64,000 nucleotides of DNA. It comes from Streptomyces sp. V3I8 (GTDB lineage: Bacteria; Actinomycetota; Actinomycetes; Streptomycetales; Streptomycetaceae). The position numbers were made by a program, and so were the translations under genes. Under the pieces are notes generated by a model that had not been told where the DNA came from, ran no database searches, and saw only the letters and a list, made by a program, of their open reading frames with translations. Position 1 is the first letter of the stretch. Every line of letters begins with the position of its first letter. The stretch covers positions 1-64,000 of the forward strand of contig NZ_JAUSZL010000004.1 of assembly GCF_030817535.1 (NCBI RefSeq), in the 5' to 3' direction. This document shows, piece after piece, positions 26,208-35,070 of the stretch.

Positions 26208-26741
26208 TGTGGAGTGCTGAGGACGTGGCCCGGGCCGCGGTGCGGCGCCAGGGCGAGGGCTTGAGTGTGGAGCAGGTCGCGGAAGGTCGCGGAAGCCGAG
26301 CGGCGTGAGCACGAGACCGGACAGCAGCTGGAGGACGTGCCCGCTTCTGGCCGTGGCCCGTACGAGGAGGATCCGCAGGATCTTGCCGAGCAGTGGGTGG
26401 CCCGGCATGCCGAGTGGCGGCGCGTCGCCGCCCTGATGGGCGAGCAGGGGTGGCCGCTCTACCGTCCCGAGCAGGATGTGCAGGGCAGTACGTGGGCGCG
26501 CGAGCGCGAGGACCGGCGCCAGGAGGCCCTCGCCCGTCAGGCCGCGTGGCAGAAGGAACGGCAGGATGCGCGCGATGAGCTGACGGCGCGGGTGTGGCTG
26601 TCGGCCGACGTGAGCCGCCGGCTGCGCGCCATCGCCGCCCGTACCGGCCTGCAGCCGGAGCAGGTCCTGGCCCAACTAGCCGACCGGGTCCGCATGGACG
26701 ACACCGGCGCCCTGACGGTGAGCACCTTCACCCCGCACTGA
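26207..26741 (+). pseudogene. Small partner of the terminal helicase, RHH-like C-terminus, broken by a 10-bp duplication
   Basis: Starts ATG 26207 in a TGATG overlap with the helicase copy. The reconstructed protein has about 175 residues: MWSAEDVARAAVRRQGEG, a charged helical middle, then RVWLSADVSRRLRAIAARTG with QVLAQLADRV, a strand-helix-helix pattern like ribbon-helix-helix DNA-binding proteins. The reading frame is broken because GGTCGCGGAA occurs twice in tandem (26274-26283 and 26284-26293); removing one copy restores it. Pieces of the same C-terminus recur at 21895, 43790, 50296 and 60200. DNA binding is inferred from the pattern only. Confidence 0.7.
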
Positions 26742-26742
26742 G

Positions 26743-26780
26743 TGCCTCGGCTTGACAACGACATTGGGAAATTTCTGAAC
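26743..26780 (+). repeat. Dispersed 38-base repeat, copy 1
   Basis: Begins TGCCTCGGCTTGACAACGAC and ends AATTTCTGAAC. The reverse complement recurs at about 37985-38025 with two or three differences. It starts directly after the stop of the RHH-like gene and precedes the small gene at 26827. It includes TTGACA, so a promoter role is possible, but no good -10 follows. Confidence 0.6.
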
Positions 26781-26826
26781 CTCCGGCCGCCGTCGGCTCG
26801 GTACGCTCGTACCGACGAGGGAGACG

Positions 26827-27009
26827 ATGACGATCGTGACTGTCGAGCCCATCGCGGACCTGCGGGCCGCGCTCCAGCAGGCCGTGGCTGAACTGAGCTT
26901 CGAGGCGGGGCGGCAGGTGACCACCGACCCGGAGCGGGCGGAGCACCTGATGGCTGCCACCTCCGCCATGGAGGAGACCTTGCGGCGCACTGCCTCCGCC
27001 CGGCCGTAG
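26827..27009 (+). CDS. Small hypothetical protein (60 residues)
   Basis: ATG 26827 with GAGGGAGACG just ahead. The product MTIVTVEPIADLRAALQQAV... is acidic and mostly helical, ending LRRTASARP. A short inverted repeat (GTCGG..CCGAC, about 26788-26818) sits just before the ribosome binding site and could be an operator. Immediately after the stop another frame reads EPWAKYDKRRYVYLGTTTVA to a stop at 27102, which looks coding; the two may once have been one gene now split by a frameshift. Function unknown. Confidence 0.5.
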   Translation: MTIVTVEPIADLRAALQQAVAELSFEAGRQVTTDPERAEHLMAATSAMEETLRRTASARP

Positions 27010-27115
27010 CAGGTGAGCCGTGGGCCAAGTACGACAAACGCCGCTACGTCTACCTCGGCACCACGACCGTGGCAGCCATCGCCGTCTGGCTCCGAACCTG
27101 ACGGCAAAACACACC

Positions 27116-27379
27116 TCAGTGGCCGCCCTCCGCCGGCCGCTGATGCCCGCACGGGACCAGGTCGCCGTTCTTGTCGAAGACTTCGGCGTCGCTGCCCGAA
27201 TTCACCCACACCGTGATGCCCTGATCATGCACGACCACGTTGAACGGAGAGTGCTCCGGGTCCGTCTCGGTCACGACGGTGAACTCTTCGCCCGGGCCCA
27301 TCCAGTGATCAGTTCCCCACGGTTCAACCCACAGACAGACCACGCTGTCGGTCTCGTTGCTCACGCTCGTCTTGGCCAC
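27116..27379 (-). CDS. Small hypothetical protein (87 residues)
   Basis: MAKTSVSNETDSVVCLWVEP... is beta-rich with a WVEPWGTDHWMGPGEEF core and a C-terminal GSDAEVFDKNGDLVPCG. Composition is balanced and the frame has strong third-position GC, so it is likely a real gene. Family not recognised. It is convergent with the small gene at 26827. Confidence 0.6.
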   Translation of the reverse strand: MAKTSVSNETDSVVCLWVEPWGTDHWMGPGEEFTVVTETDPEHSPFNVVVHDQGITVWVNSGSDAEVFDKNGDLVPCGHQRPAEGGH

Positions 27380-27473
27380 GCTCGCACCCTAACCAGCAAC
27401 ATGATCGGCCGGACAGGTCCTAAGCGAAGGTGCCGATCGGGACCCTACCCACGGCACGGTGCAAGGTAGAAGG

Positions 27474-27956
<483 letters not shown>

Positions 27957-28109
27957 CAGTTGCTGGCCTCCATCTGGCGGGGAACACCTGCGCCCCGCTG
28001 TTCACTGTGGCCGGCCGCCGTTGCTCGCACCGGTCCTGGTGCGGGATGTGCAGTGCGGAGGCGGAAGCCGACGCACAGTTGATCAAGCGTGGGCACCGGT
28101 CCCTGGGGG

Positions 28110-28174
28110 CTTCTCCTTGCCTCTCACCCCTCCCGTCTCCCCTTTTCTCGGGAGGGGTGAGAGGCAAGGAGAAG
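28110..28174. repeat. Perfect 25-bp inverted repeat
   Basis: Arms 28110-28134 and 28150-28174 are exact reverse complements with a 15-base loop; the left arm starts CTTCTCCTTGCCTCTCACCC. The stem is purine on one side and pyrimidine on the other. It lies in a 600-base gene-free stretch (27957-28561) about 390 bases past the stop of the HEAT-repeat gene. It could be a strong terminator, an attachment or cleavage site, or a small miniature element. The rest of the gap shows only GC-rich DNA without a clear frame. Confidence 0.75.
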
Positions 28175-28561
28175 TACATAGGGATGTCAGACCTCGGGTA
28201 AGGCCTGATCAGGCGGGTGGACCTGGCCGACACGTATCTGCACGTCTCGTGAGACGCATCAGATGGTGCGTCCGATACCGCGTCAGACAGGGCGTCACGT
28301 GGTGCGTCAGTTGTCGCCACCCTGTCCAGGTGATCATCCGTGCCGGTCCGTCGGCGCCCGGGTGCCGGTCCGTCAACGTCCCCGGCCGCCGCTTCTGCCG
28401 GGCGCCAGGCCCGGCAAGGGCCTGCTCGCGCGCGGCCCGGCCGACGCGCGCGAACCACCGGCCGGCGCCCCGATCCCCCGGCCGCGCACCCGGCCCCGCT
28501 TCTCTCCTGCCTTTTTCCTTCCTTTTTCCAGGTGGGTGAACGTGGGGCGCTGAGGGGGATG

Positions 28562-29956
28562 TCAGCACCCCGACCACGCCCGCACAGGCATGGTGACCTG
28601 CGCAAAGGCCCGGTCGGGAGGGGAGGTGGGATCAGTGGTTGCGGAATGGTTCCCAGGGGTCGGGGAGGGGGCGCTGGGGTCCTCGCCTTCGGTGGACAGG
28701 CCGACGTAGGTGCGTAGGGCGGGTCGGGTGCCGGGGAGGCCGTAGTGGGTGAACTGCTTGTGGAGGTCTGAGCCGAACGGTACGGGCTGGAAGTCCTCGG
28801 CGGTCAGCAGCTCGGCCAGGACCTTCAGCAGCTTCTGGCGTCCGGGGGAGAGTTCGGTGAACACCTTTGCGGTATCCGTGGGTTCGAACAGGGCTTCCAG
28901 CAGGTTCTCGGCGCGGGCTCCCAGCGGGTGGGGCACGGCTCCGGTCTTCTCGAGATGGGGCAGGGCGTGGACGATTCCCAGGAGGATCCCGTCCGGGTCC
29001 TCGGTGGCGCCCATCAGGTGCAGCAGGCTTCGGACGGTGTAGCTGTGCAGGTCACCGGCGTGGTGAGCGGTGGCGGATTCGGGGGCCGGTCCGGCGCCGA
29101 AGGCCGCCAGTTCTGCGGCGATGCGCTCGGCCGGCGGCAGGCCGGGCGCGGCGGCCGAATGCGTGACCAGTATGCGGGTCAGGGCGGTGGCGGCGGCCCA
29201 ACGCGGCAAGGAGTGCTCGTGGTCGAGATGATGTCGGACCCGGCCCTCCGGGTCGTGGTCGGCGAGCAGCCCGACCGCGACGAGGACCGTGGCGACGCAG
29301 ACCGGTTCCCGCTCGCCGTCGAGGCAGGCCAGCAACGGGTGCAGGGTGGCGTCGGCCTCCTCGGGGAACCAGCCGAGGAGGTACGCGGTCTTGGTGCGGA
29401 TCTCCAGGTCCCGGTCGCCGAGCAGTTCGAGCAGGACAGGAAGCTGGGCGCGGACCGCGTCATAGGAGCGCAGTGCGCCTTCGCGGGCGTCGACGGGGTG
29501 CCCGGCCGCACAGTACGCCCGTCCCTCGCGCAAGTTCTTCAGCTGCTCCTCGTCGGTCTCGGCGGTGATCTGCTCGTCGTACCAGCGCAGATTTTCTTCG
29601 GGGCTGATGACTGCGGCCCGCCACGCGGCGGTGTTGATGCCGAGCGGGAGGTCGTACTCGTCGTGCCAGTCAACGGCCAGACGGGTCAGCAGCAGTGCGT
29701 CGGCCCGGGCGCCGGCCGGGCCTGCGACAGCGATTCGGGCGAGGAACGGTACGGCGTACGGAGAGGCCGAGTACCGGGTGCCCTGGTGAAAGATGTTGCT
29801 GAACAGGCTGCGGAAGGCGTTCTCCCGGGCCTCCTGGTCCGGCCCGCACACCGTCCGGAGCTGGCCAGGCACGTCCTCGGCGCTGCCGTAGGCGTGCCCC
29901 AGGACTGCCCAGTCGATATCGTCCAGCCCTGCCAGGAGATCATCGGATCGTTTCAT
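28562..29956 (-). CDS. HEAT-repeat protein
   Basis: 464 residues from ATG 29956. A string of helical pairs resembles HEAT/armadillo units, for example LLELLGDRDLEIRTKTAYLLG, CVATVLVAVGLLADHDPEG and RWAAATALTRILVTHSAA. Such solenoids mediate protein-protein contacts; Streptomyces encodes many of unknown role. The C-terminal 50 residues are Pro/Ser/Thr-rich and probably disordered. It is transcribed alone, with an inverted-repeat region (30085-30153) upstream of its start. Confidence 0.75.
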   Translation of the reverse strand: MKRSDDLLAGLDDIDWAVLGHAYGSAEDVPGQLRTVCGPDQEARENAFRSLFSNIFHQGTRYSASPYAVPFLARIAVAGPAGARADALLLTRLAVDWHDEYDLPLGINTAAWRAAVISPEENLRWYDEQITAETDEEQLKNLREGRAYCAAGHPVDAREGALRSYDAVRAQLPVLLELLGDRDLEIRTKTAYLLGWFPEEADATLHPLLACLDGEREPVCVATVLVAVGLLADHDPEGRVRHHLDHEHSLPRWAAATALTRILVTHSAAAPGLPPAERIAAELAAFGAGPAPESATAHHAGDLHSYTVRSLLHLMGATEDPDGILLGIVHALPHLEKTGAVPHPLGARAENLLEALFEPTDTAKVFTELSPGRQKLLKVLAELLTAEDFQPVPFGSDLHKQFTHYGLPGTRPALRTYVGLSTEGEDPSAPSPTPGNHSATTDPTSPPDRAFAQVTMPVRAWSGC

Positions 29957-30084
29957 GATCCGTATGCTCGCAGGACCGCTGACACCGATCCCGCAGACGA
30001 ACTGTCTCCTTGAGCCCAGCGGCCAAACTCACCCGTCAATCGGTCAAGAGCGCCTGCCAAAGGACACACCGGCGCGAGCCCTGT

Positions 30085-30153
30085 CTCACAGCCTCACAGC
30101 TCAGCGCGCCTACCTGGGGAAATGCCCTGTGAGGCTTATAGACCTCACAGGGC
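30085..30153. promoter_or_regulatory. Four CTCACAG heptamers, two forming an 11-bp inverted repeat
   Basis: CTCACAG occurs at 30085-30091, 30093-30099 and 30144-30150, and inverted (CTGTGAG) at 30127-30133. The last two are part of a perfect inverted repeat 30124-30134/30143-30153 with an 8-base loop. The cluster lies about 130 bases upstream of the HEAT-repeat gene and between it and the replication-relaxation gene. It looks like an operator or iteron group for a dimeric DNA-binding protein. Confidence 0.5.
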
Positions 30154-30237
30154 GGAGCTGTGCGTGACACCGGTGTCGGCTGGACAGCAGCAGACCCCGA
30201 CCATGTGCTCGTCGGGGTCTGCTGCTGCGGCTTCGGT

Positions 30238-30487
30238 TCAGCCGCAGCAGTCGCAGCCGGGGCGGCAACCGCATGCGTCGCTCTCCTTGGCACCGGTGGG
30301 CAGCACTGCTGCGGCCGGGGTCGCGCAGCAGCCTTTGCCCTGCCAGGCGTCGCGGCCTTCCTTGGCGGCGATGACGAGGGCGGCGATGGGGTCGGCCCAG
30401 GACCAGCCGAGGGTGGCGTTGAGGACCAGGCCCACCAGGAGGACGGCGGACAGGTAGGTGCACAGCTGTCTGCTGCCGGGGTGAGTG
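30238..30487 (-). pseudogene. C-terminal stump of a cation diffusion facilitator, Cys-rich tail
   Basis: The minus frame reads LVLNATLGWSWADPIAAL then VIAAKEGRDAWQGKGCCA, the last transmembrane helices of a CzcD-like cation transporter. It ends in DACGCRPGCDCCG, a cysteine-rich metal-binding tail. The upstream part of the frame is low-complexity and lacks the other transmembrane helices and the HxxxD zinc motifs, so only the end survives. A second stump with the same tail is at 39741-39965. Confidence 0.65.
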
Positions 30488-30662
30488 GAGACAGTTGTCG
30501 GACCGGTTGGCGGTGGGGTTGTGGGCCTGGTCGGGGGCGGTGTTGTCGGATCGTGACCGTGGTCGGGCCTTTTTGGTAAGAGAACCGGTCGGGGTCGGCT
30601 GCTGCCGTGGAACGAGGCGCAGCGCCCGCCCAAGAGGGTGCTGCTGTGTCACGAAGGCAGCG

Positions 30663-31571
30663 ATGGTGAACATGGATGGGAGCGACGGGGACCGGCTGGC
30701 GTTGGCGGTGCTGGCGCAGTACCGCATCGCGACGACCGAGCAGGTGCATCTGCTGACCGCGCCGGGGGTGCGGATCGAGCAGACGCGGCGCCGGCTGATG
30801 AAGCTGCGGGGCGAGGGGCTGGTGGATCGGATCACGTTGGCGCGGGCGGGGCGGATGCGGGTGTGGGTGTGGTTCGCCACTGGGTACGGGGCGCGGATCG
30901 CGGCCACGTGGCCGGAGTTACGGAATCTGCCGACGCGGCGGTATGCCGGTGACCGGACCGCGGTGCGGCTGAAGACCGGGCACGGGCTGGCGGTGACCGA
31001 GGTCGGGCTGGCCTTCGTCCAGGACGCCCGACGCCGCGGGGAGATATGCCGGCCGCTGGACTGGATTCCCGAGGTCCACCATCCGCTCGGCAGCGGGGAA
31101 GCGGTAATCCCTGATGCGCTGGTGTACTACCGCACCCGCGAGGCCGGCGGGGCGATGGTGCGCGCGTTCGTGGAGGTCGACCGCGCCACCATGGGGCCTG
31201 AGCGCCTGGCCGCCAAGGTCGCCGCCTACGCCCGGCTCCACCGCTACGTCCCCGTGCCGGGCGGGCGCCACCGCGGCTACGGGACGCAACTGGCCACGCA
31301 GCAGGGGCCGGAGGCCTGGCGCAAGCGGTACCCGGTCTTCTCGCGGGTGCTGTTCGTCCTGGACCACGTCGGGCCCGCCGGCGTCGAGCACCGGGGGCGA
31401 GCCCTGCGGGCAACCACCCAGGAAACCGTCCCGGACCGCTTCCTGCGCAACGTTCCCGTCCTGTCGGTGCCCATGGCCGACCTGCTGCGCGAAGGGCCCT
31501 CAGCGCCCGTGTGGAGGCCCGCACACGACCCCGACCGGAAGGTGAGCTGGCTCAACCCCTGGAAGACCTGA
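30663..31571 (+). CDS. Replication-relaxation family protein
   Basis: 302 residues from ATG 30663 (GAAGG six bases ahead). The N-terminal winged-helix-like part (ALAVLAQYRIATTEQVHLL ... RRRLMKLRGEGLVDR) and the later VIPDALVYYRTREAGGAMVR and AFVEVDRATMGPERLAAKV are typical of the replication-relaxation family (PF13814-like), found on actinobacterial plasmids and integrative elements. The aspartate/glutamate-x-lysine-like spacing in the second half recalls restriction-nuclease folds, so some members may be nucleases. Interleaved inverted repeats follow its stop. Confidence 0.8.
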   Translation: MVNMDGSDGDRLALAVLAQYRIATTEQVHLLTAPGVRIEQTRRRLMKLRGEGLVDRITLARAGRMRVWVWFATGYGARIAATWPELRNLPTRRYAGDRTAVRLKTGHGLAVTEVGLAFVQDARRRGEICRPLDWIPEVHHPLGSGEAVIPDALVYYRTREAGGAMVRAFVEVDRATMGPERLAAKVAAYARLHRYVPVPGGRHRGYGTQLATQQGPEAWRKRYPVFSRVLFVLDHVGPAGVEHRGRALRATTQETVPDRFLRNVPVLSVPMADLLREGPSAPVWRPAHDPDRKVSWLNPWKT

Positions 31572-31581
31572 GCCAGATACA

Positions 31582-31711
31582 CCGTCCTACCCGTTAGGGG
31601 CCCACCGAGTAGGACGGTCGGCCCCTAACGGGCGTGGTCGCCCTGACCATGGCCATGACCGCAGCCCCGACCATGACCCCGACCACGGCAGGTCACGCCC
31701 ATGGTCAGGGC
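31582..31711. repeat. Interleaved inverted repeats downstream of the replication-relaxation gene
   Basis: Arm A 31582-31590 (CCGTCCTAC) pairs with 31609-31617; arm B 31590-31602 (CCCGTTAGGGGCC) pairs with 31620-31632. The order A-B-A'-B' allows a pseudoknot or two alternative hairpins. A third, 13-bp perfect repeat pairs 31640-31652 (GCCCTGACCATGG) with 31699-31711. The first pair lies 11 bases after the stop codon and may act as terminator; the whole block could be a replication or regulatory locus. From 31712 to 32143 no gene is supported. Confidence 0.7.
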
Positions 31712-32143
31712 TCAGCAGACGAGGGCACATGGTGGCTGCGGGCAGGCCGTGACCGGAGCGCACGCGACGTCGTTGGAGTCGACGAAGTGTGTTTCCCGTC
31801 CTCCGCGAAATATGTGAGCGAGCCCTCGGTGACGATGCCCCCCGGGCGTTCGCTGCTTCCACCACCCGGTCGCGTGCTGGCACAGCCGGCCAGCTACGAC
31901 ACCGCTCCGACCACGGCCCGCCGCAGTCGTACCCGCCAGGGCGACCGTGCAAGCCGCCCGGTTGCGCGGCCGCGCTGCATAAAATGTCCTGGCGGTAAAC
32001 CCTTACCACCGGTCTTACCGGCCCCTTGCCGACGTTTATCACGACGCTCCCCACCGCAGGTCACAGCCTCGCGCCCGGGCGGGGCAGATTCGGCCCGGGT
32101 ACGTGCAGGACAGAGCCTGACAGAGCCTGCACGTGCTCGCCAC

Positions 32144-32422
32144 TCACCACCTGCGCGCACCGATTGCGCAGCCTGCACACTCGATGCGCAGCCGGTGCGC
32201 AATGTCCGAGAGCCGGTTGCGCACAGCGGGCCGGGTCTTGTGCAAACAGGCCGCCACCTGCACGGCAGGCCCGCAGGCGCGCCAGCCATACCCGTCACGC
32301 ACCAGGACGCCGCGCCCTTCGAGGCGGCGTAGGTCGTAGGCGATCGTGCTCTTGCTGCGCAGCCCCATGACTACACCGACCTGCGCCACGGTCAGCTCTT
32401 CACCGTCAGGTCCTGGCGTCAT
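32144..32422 (-). CDS. Small helix-turn-helix DNA-binding protein
   Basis: 92 residues from ATG 32422, which overlaps the end of the ANTAR remnant. ELTVAQVGVVMGLRSKSTIA then YDLRRLEGRGVLVRDGYGW is a winged helix-turn-helix; the rest is helical with RNRLSDIAHRLRIECAGC. A shortened relative overlaps the GAF-ANTAR gene at 46280-46522 in the same way, so ANTAR plus HTH was once a two-gene unit copied together. Target unknown. Confidence 0.6.
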   Translation of the reverse strand: MTPGPDGEELTVAQVGVVMGLRSKSTIAYDLRRLEGRGVLVRDGYGWRACGPAVQVAACLHKTRPAVRNRLSDIAHRLRIECAGCAIGARRW

Positions 32423-32560
32423 CGGTGTGGCCGGGCGGTGGGGGGAGGGCCACGGTTTCTTCAACGACGGCGCGGGCCAGGACCGCAATACGGATCCGGT
32501 GCCGGCGGGCATGAGCGCGCAACTGCTGGAAGGCGGCATCGGGGGTGACAGGTGGGGCGC
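32406..32560 (-). pseudogene. ANTAR gene end, remnant copy B
   Basis: About 150 bases match the last 50 codons of the GAF-ANTAR gene at 46506-47288 (DAAFQQLRAHARRHRIRIAV ... ARAVVEETVALPPPP). Beyond about 32560 the match fades through short patches. The GAF domain and the start are gone. Between here and the lipoprotein gene at 32806 nothing else was recognised. Confidence 0.8.
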
Positions 32561-32805
32561 CAATCCGGTGACAGCCAGGGTGCTTTGCCCGATCGAAGTT
32601 GCAGGTCAGCGGACGCCGGGGGTGACAACTATCGTGCCCCGGCTCAGCGGGGTAGCGGACGACGTACTGGCAGTTTCCGTGCGACCTTGACCGGCTGGAA
32701 AGCCGATCACCTTCACTCACCGGTACGTCAGGACATTGGGCATGCACGGATATCGTTCGCCAGTACGTATGTGAACAGTGCGAGTTCGAGGGTGGGGACC
32801 TGAAG

Positions 32806-33582
32806 ATGCGAAAGAGCGGGCGAAGACTGGTGCCGGCGGTGGCGCTCCTGTCGGCGATAGGACTGACCGCAGGGTGCGGGGACAGTGCCGAGCCCGTCGA
32901 AGCCGGGAGAAAGCCGGGACCAGCGACGAGCACGGCAGCGGGTAAGGCGGCGGAGCACTCCGAACCGCTGACCGCTGCCAAACTGAAGGCCGCGCTGCTC
33001 ACCGCGGACCAGGCCGTCGGTTTCGAGATCACGGGTAGCAGTTCTCGGGACGGGGCTGAACCGGACTCCTCCCCCGACCTCAAGGAGACCGTCTCCCCGG
33101 AGGTCTGCCGGCATGTGAGGGAAGCCACCGGGGGTGATGGTCAGGAGGCTGCCGCAGCCTCGTCGATCATGTATCGGGTTGGGACCTCCATAGCTCCCAG
33201 GAGCACCACCCTGATGAGTTATCCGGAAAGGGCTGCACGGGCCCGCATGAAGCAGTTGCACGAGGCCGTCGGGGCATGCAGCCGGTTCAGCTTCAGCAAC
33301 ACGATCGGAAAGGCGTCCGTCACGACCGAGGCGCTGGACGTCCCGGCCCTCGGGGAGAACGCACTGCGCTACCGGACCCTGTCCCGGTTGGACAACGGAG
33401 GCTTCGCCTGGACCCTGGTGACCGCCGTACGGGTCGGAGGCGTCATCGCGACGATGCACGTCCTGGACACCACCGGGCCGGTGTCAGCCGAGAAGCTCGC
33501 CACGTTCAAGCCGGATCCGGGCCCCGACGAGACGGCCATCACCGCTCTCGTCGAGAACGTCACCACAGCCCAGAGCCCCTGA
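32806..33582 (+). CDS. Secreted lipoprotein of unknown function
   Basis: 258 residues from ATG 32806. The signal peptide MRKSGRRLVPAVALLSAIGL ends in the lipobox LTAGC, predicting lipid attachment at Cys24. A Gly/Ala/Thr-rich linker is followed by LKAALLTADQAVGFEITGSS and a mature domain ending ITALVENVTTAQSP. The pattern is that of Streptomyces surface lipoproteins with a PknH-sensor/LpqN-like fold; no catalytic motif is seen. GTGGGGACC before the ATG can serve as ribosome binding site. Confidence 0.8.
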   Translation: MRKSGRRLVPAVALLSAIGLTAGCGDSAEPVEAGRKPGPATSTAAGKAAEHSEPLTAAKLKAALLTADQAVGFEITGSSSRDGAEPDSSPDLKETVSPEVCRHVREATGGDGQEAAAASSIMYRVGTSIAPRSTTLMSYPERAARARMKQLHEAVGACSRFSFSNTIGKASVTTEALDVPALGENALRYRTLSRLDNGGFAWTLVTAVRVGGVIATMHVLDTTGPVSAEKLATFKPDPGPDETAITALVENVTTAQSP

Positions 33583-33813
33583 ACTTGACCACGGCCCGCC
33601 GCACTCCTGGGCTCGTTGTACGCATCAACGTTCTCTCGGTCCGGCTCCAGCTACCCCCGGGCACGCTTTCTCGCCCGTAAGACACCTTCGCCTCGGCGGA
33701 CTGGGAACTCTGACCAGCACGCCATCGTCCATGCCCGAAGCTGTGTCCCGCGCGTGCACGTAGTTGGCCTGTCTGGCCAACTACGCCGCTCAGTCACAAT
33801 GGGGAGAGCGCAT

Positions 33814-34239
33814 ATGTTCGACCGTCTACCTGACGATCTGGCACGACTGATCACGTTGAGGACCTGGCACGCCATGTGGTTGGAACGCATCGACGCGAAG
33901 ATCGCCGCTGTCCGCCAGCATGAAGCCGAACGGGAACGCGCCCGCCGCGCCCGGCCGCCCCGGCCGGAATGGGTCGTGGAACTCGGCATCGGGGATGGGC
34001 GCCCGCCCCTCGAGGTCCACGCCGGTCACTGCTACGCCATCGGCACACGCCGCCTGGCCGTCAGCCACAACGAAGCCCGCCAGCTCCTCGCCGACGGCGT
34101 GCGCGCCTGCAGCCACTGCACACCCGACACCACACTCGAGATCCCGTTGTCCAGCCGCCCGGCCCTTGCCACCACGGCACGCCGACGGTCCCTTGCTGGT
34201 CACCAACAGCAAGCCGGACGACCTGAAGGCGTTCCGTGA
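33814..34239 (+). CDS. DUF6233 family protein
   Basis: 141 residues from ATG 33814 (GGGGAGAGCGC ahead). MFDRLPDDLARLITLRTWHA, then a charged helix, then WVVELGIGDGRPPLEVHAGH and GVRACSHCTPDTTLEI match the DUF6233 pattern common in Streptomyces. Function unknown. The last 25 residues look like read-through after the usual family end. A broken paralogue lies at 42093-42440. From 33583 to 33813 nothing else was seen. Confidence 0.8.
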   Translation: MFDRLPDDLARLITLRTWHAMWLERIDAKIAAVRQHEAERERARRARPPRPEWVVELGIGDGRPPLEVHAGHCYAIGTRRLAVSHNEARQLLADGVRACSHCTPDTTLEIPLSSRPALATTARRRSLAGHQQQAGRPEGVP

Positions 34240-34389
34240 GACGTACCTGGAGGTATTCGGCCAGGAGAGCGCCTGACGGACCCGCCGGCCGGCCGGTCAC
34301 CCACCCGGTGGGCCCGGGCCGGCCGCAGCGGCGAGCCGGGGCACTCGCCAGGCGCGTACCCCCGCTCGCCGCCAACCGGCCGCATTCAC

Positions 34390-34668
34390 CTAAGAACGGG
34401 GAGTCGTCGACTCCCCGCTCACGCGTTCCCGCGCCCCCTCACGGGTGCGGCCCGCGGCGACCGGGCGGTCCGGGTTGCGCCGCAGGTACTCGCCCTCCAG
34501 CTGTGCCATGCGCTCGCCGTGGGCCCGCAGCGCGTCGTTCGAGGCGTAGAGCAGCGTGTCGTGACGCGTGCGGTGGATGGTCTCCAGCTCCTTCATGAGC
34601 TGCTGACCATCCAGCCGGGCGACGTCGACTCCGGTCGCGGTCAGGTCCCGCTCCTCATGTTCGTTCAT
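34390..34668 (-). CDS. DUF6158 family protein
   Basis: 92 residues from ATG 34668. MNEHEERDLTATGVDVARLD then LMKELETIHRTRHDTLLYAS and MAQLEGEYLRRNPDRPVAAG fit DUF6158, a short helical family of Streptomyces. Function unknown. It is convergent with the DUF6233 gene, with about 150 bases between stops. Confidence 0.8.
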   Translation of the reverse strand: MNEHEERDLTATGVDVARLDGQQLMKELETIHRTRHDTLLYASNDALRAHGERMAQLEGEYLRRNPDRPVAAGRTREGARERVSGESTTPRS

Positions 34669-34829
34669 GGCCCCCGGGTACCCACCCCACACGCACTCCC
34701 ACCGAACGACATCAGAAGATCACCGGACTCCCGCCCTCCAGCCCGCCCGGCCAGACATCCGCAGGCGCCTGGCGGCCTGAGCACACGGGCACCGGACGTA
34801 GACCCGCCCGGCCTGCCGACCCCACTGCC

Positions 34830-34910
34830 CCGCAGCGGCGGGCTACCGCTGTGCCAGTGGCGCCTTGCCGACGCCCGCGAGAGCTGAGGGCCGGCCGTAC
34901 GCTTCACCGA
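34830..34910 (+). pseudogene. Fragment of a small zinc-ribbon gene
   Basis: GGLPLCQWRLADARES and the following bases match the second half of the zinc-ribbon protein at 42543-42749 (GGLPLCQWCLATAREN). One zinc-binding cysteine is replaced by arginine and a stop comes early. The first CxxC pair is missing. The remaining 34669-35070 interval has no other supported feature. Confidence 0.5.
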
Positions 34911-35070
34911 CACCCGCCGCCAGGCAGGCTGACGGGCACCGGTCCACCCGCAGCCCGCCGGTGGAGCCGATCCTGAAGACCACCGCTCCTTGGTCCGGCA
35001 AGCGGTTGCACCCGCCGGATGCGGGACAGACGCTCAGCAGATGAGGAGGGCACAAGGAGGGGAGTCGCCG

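Noticed and set aside
30495..30662. Upstream extension of the replication-relaxation frame
   Set aside because: Composition is unlike a protein and the ATG at 30663 has a good ribosome binding site.
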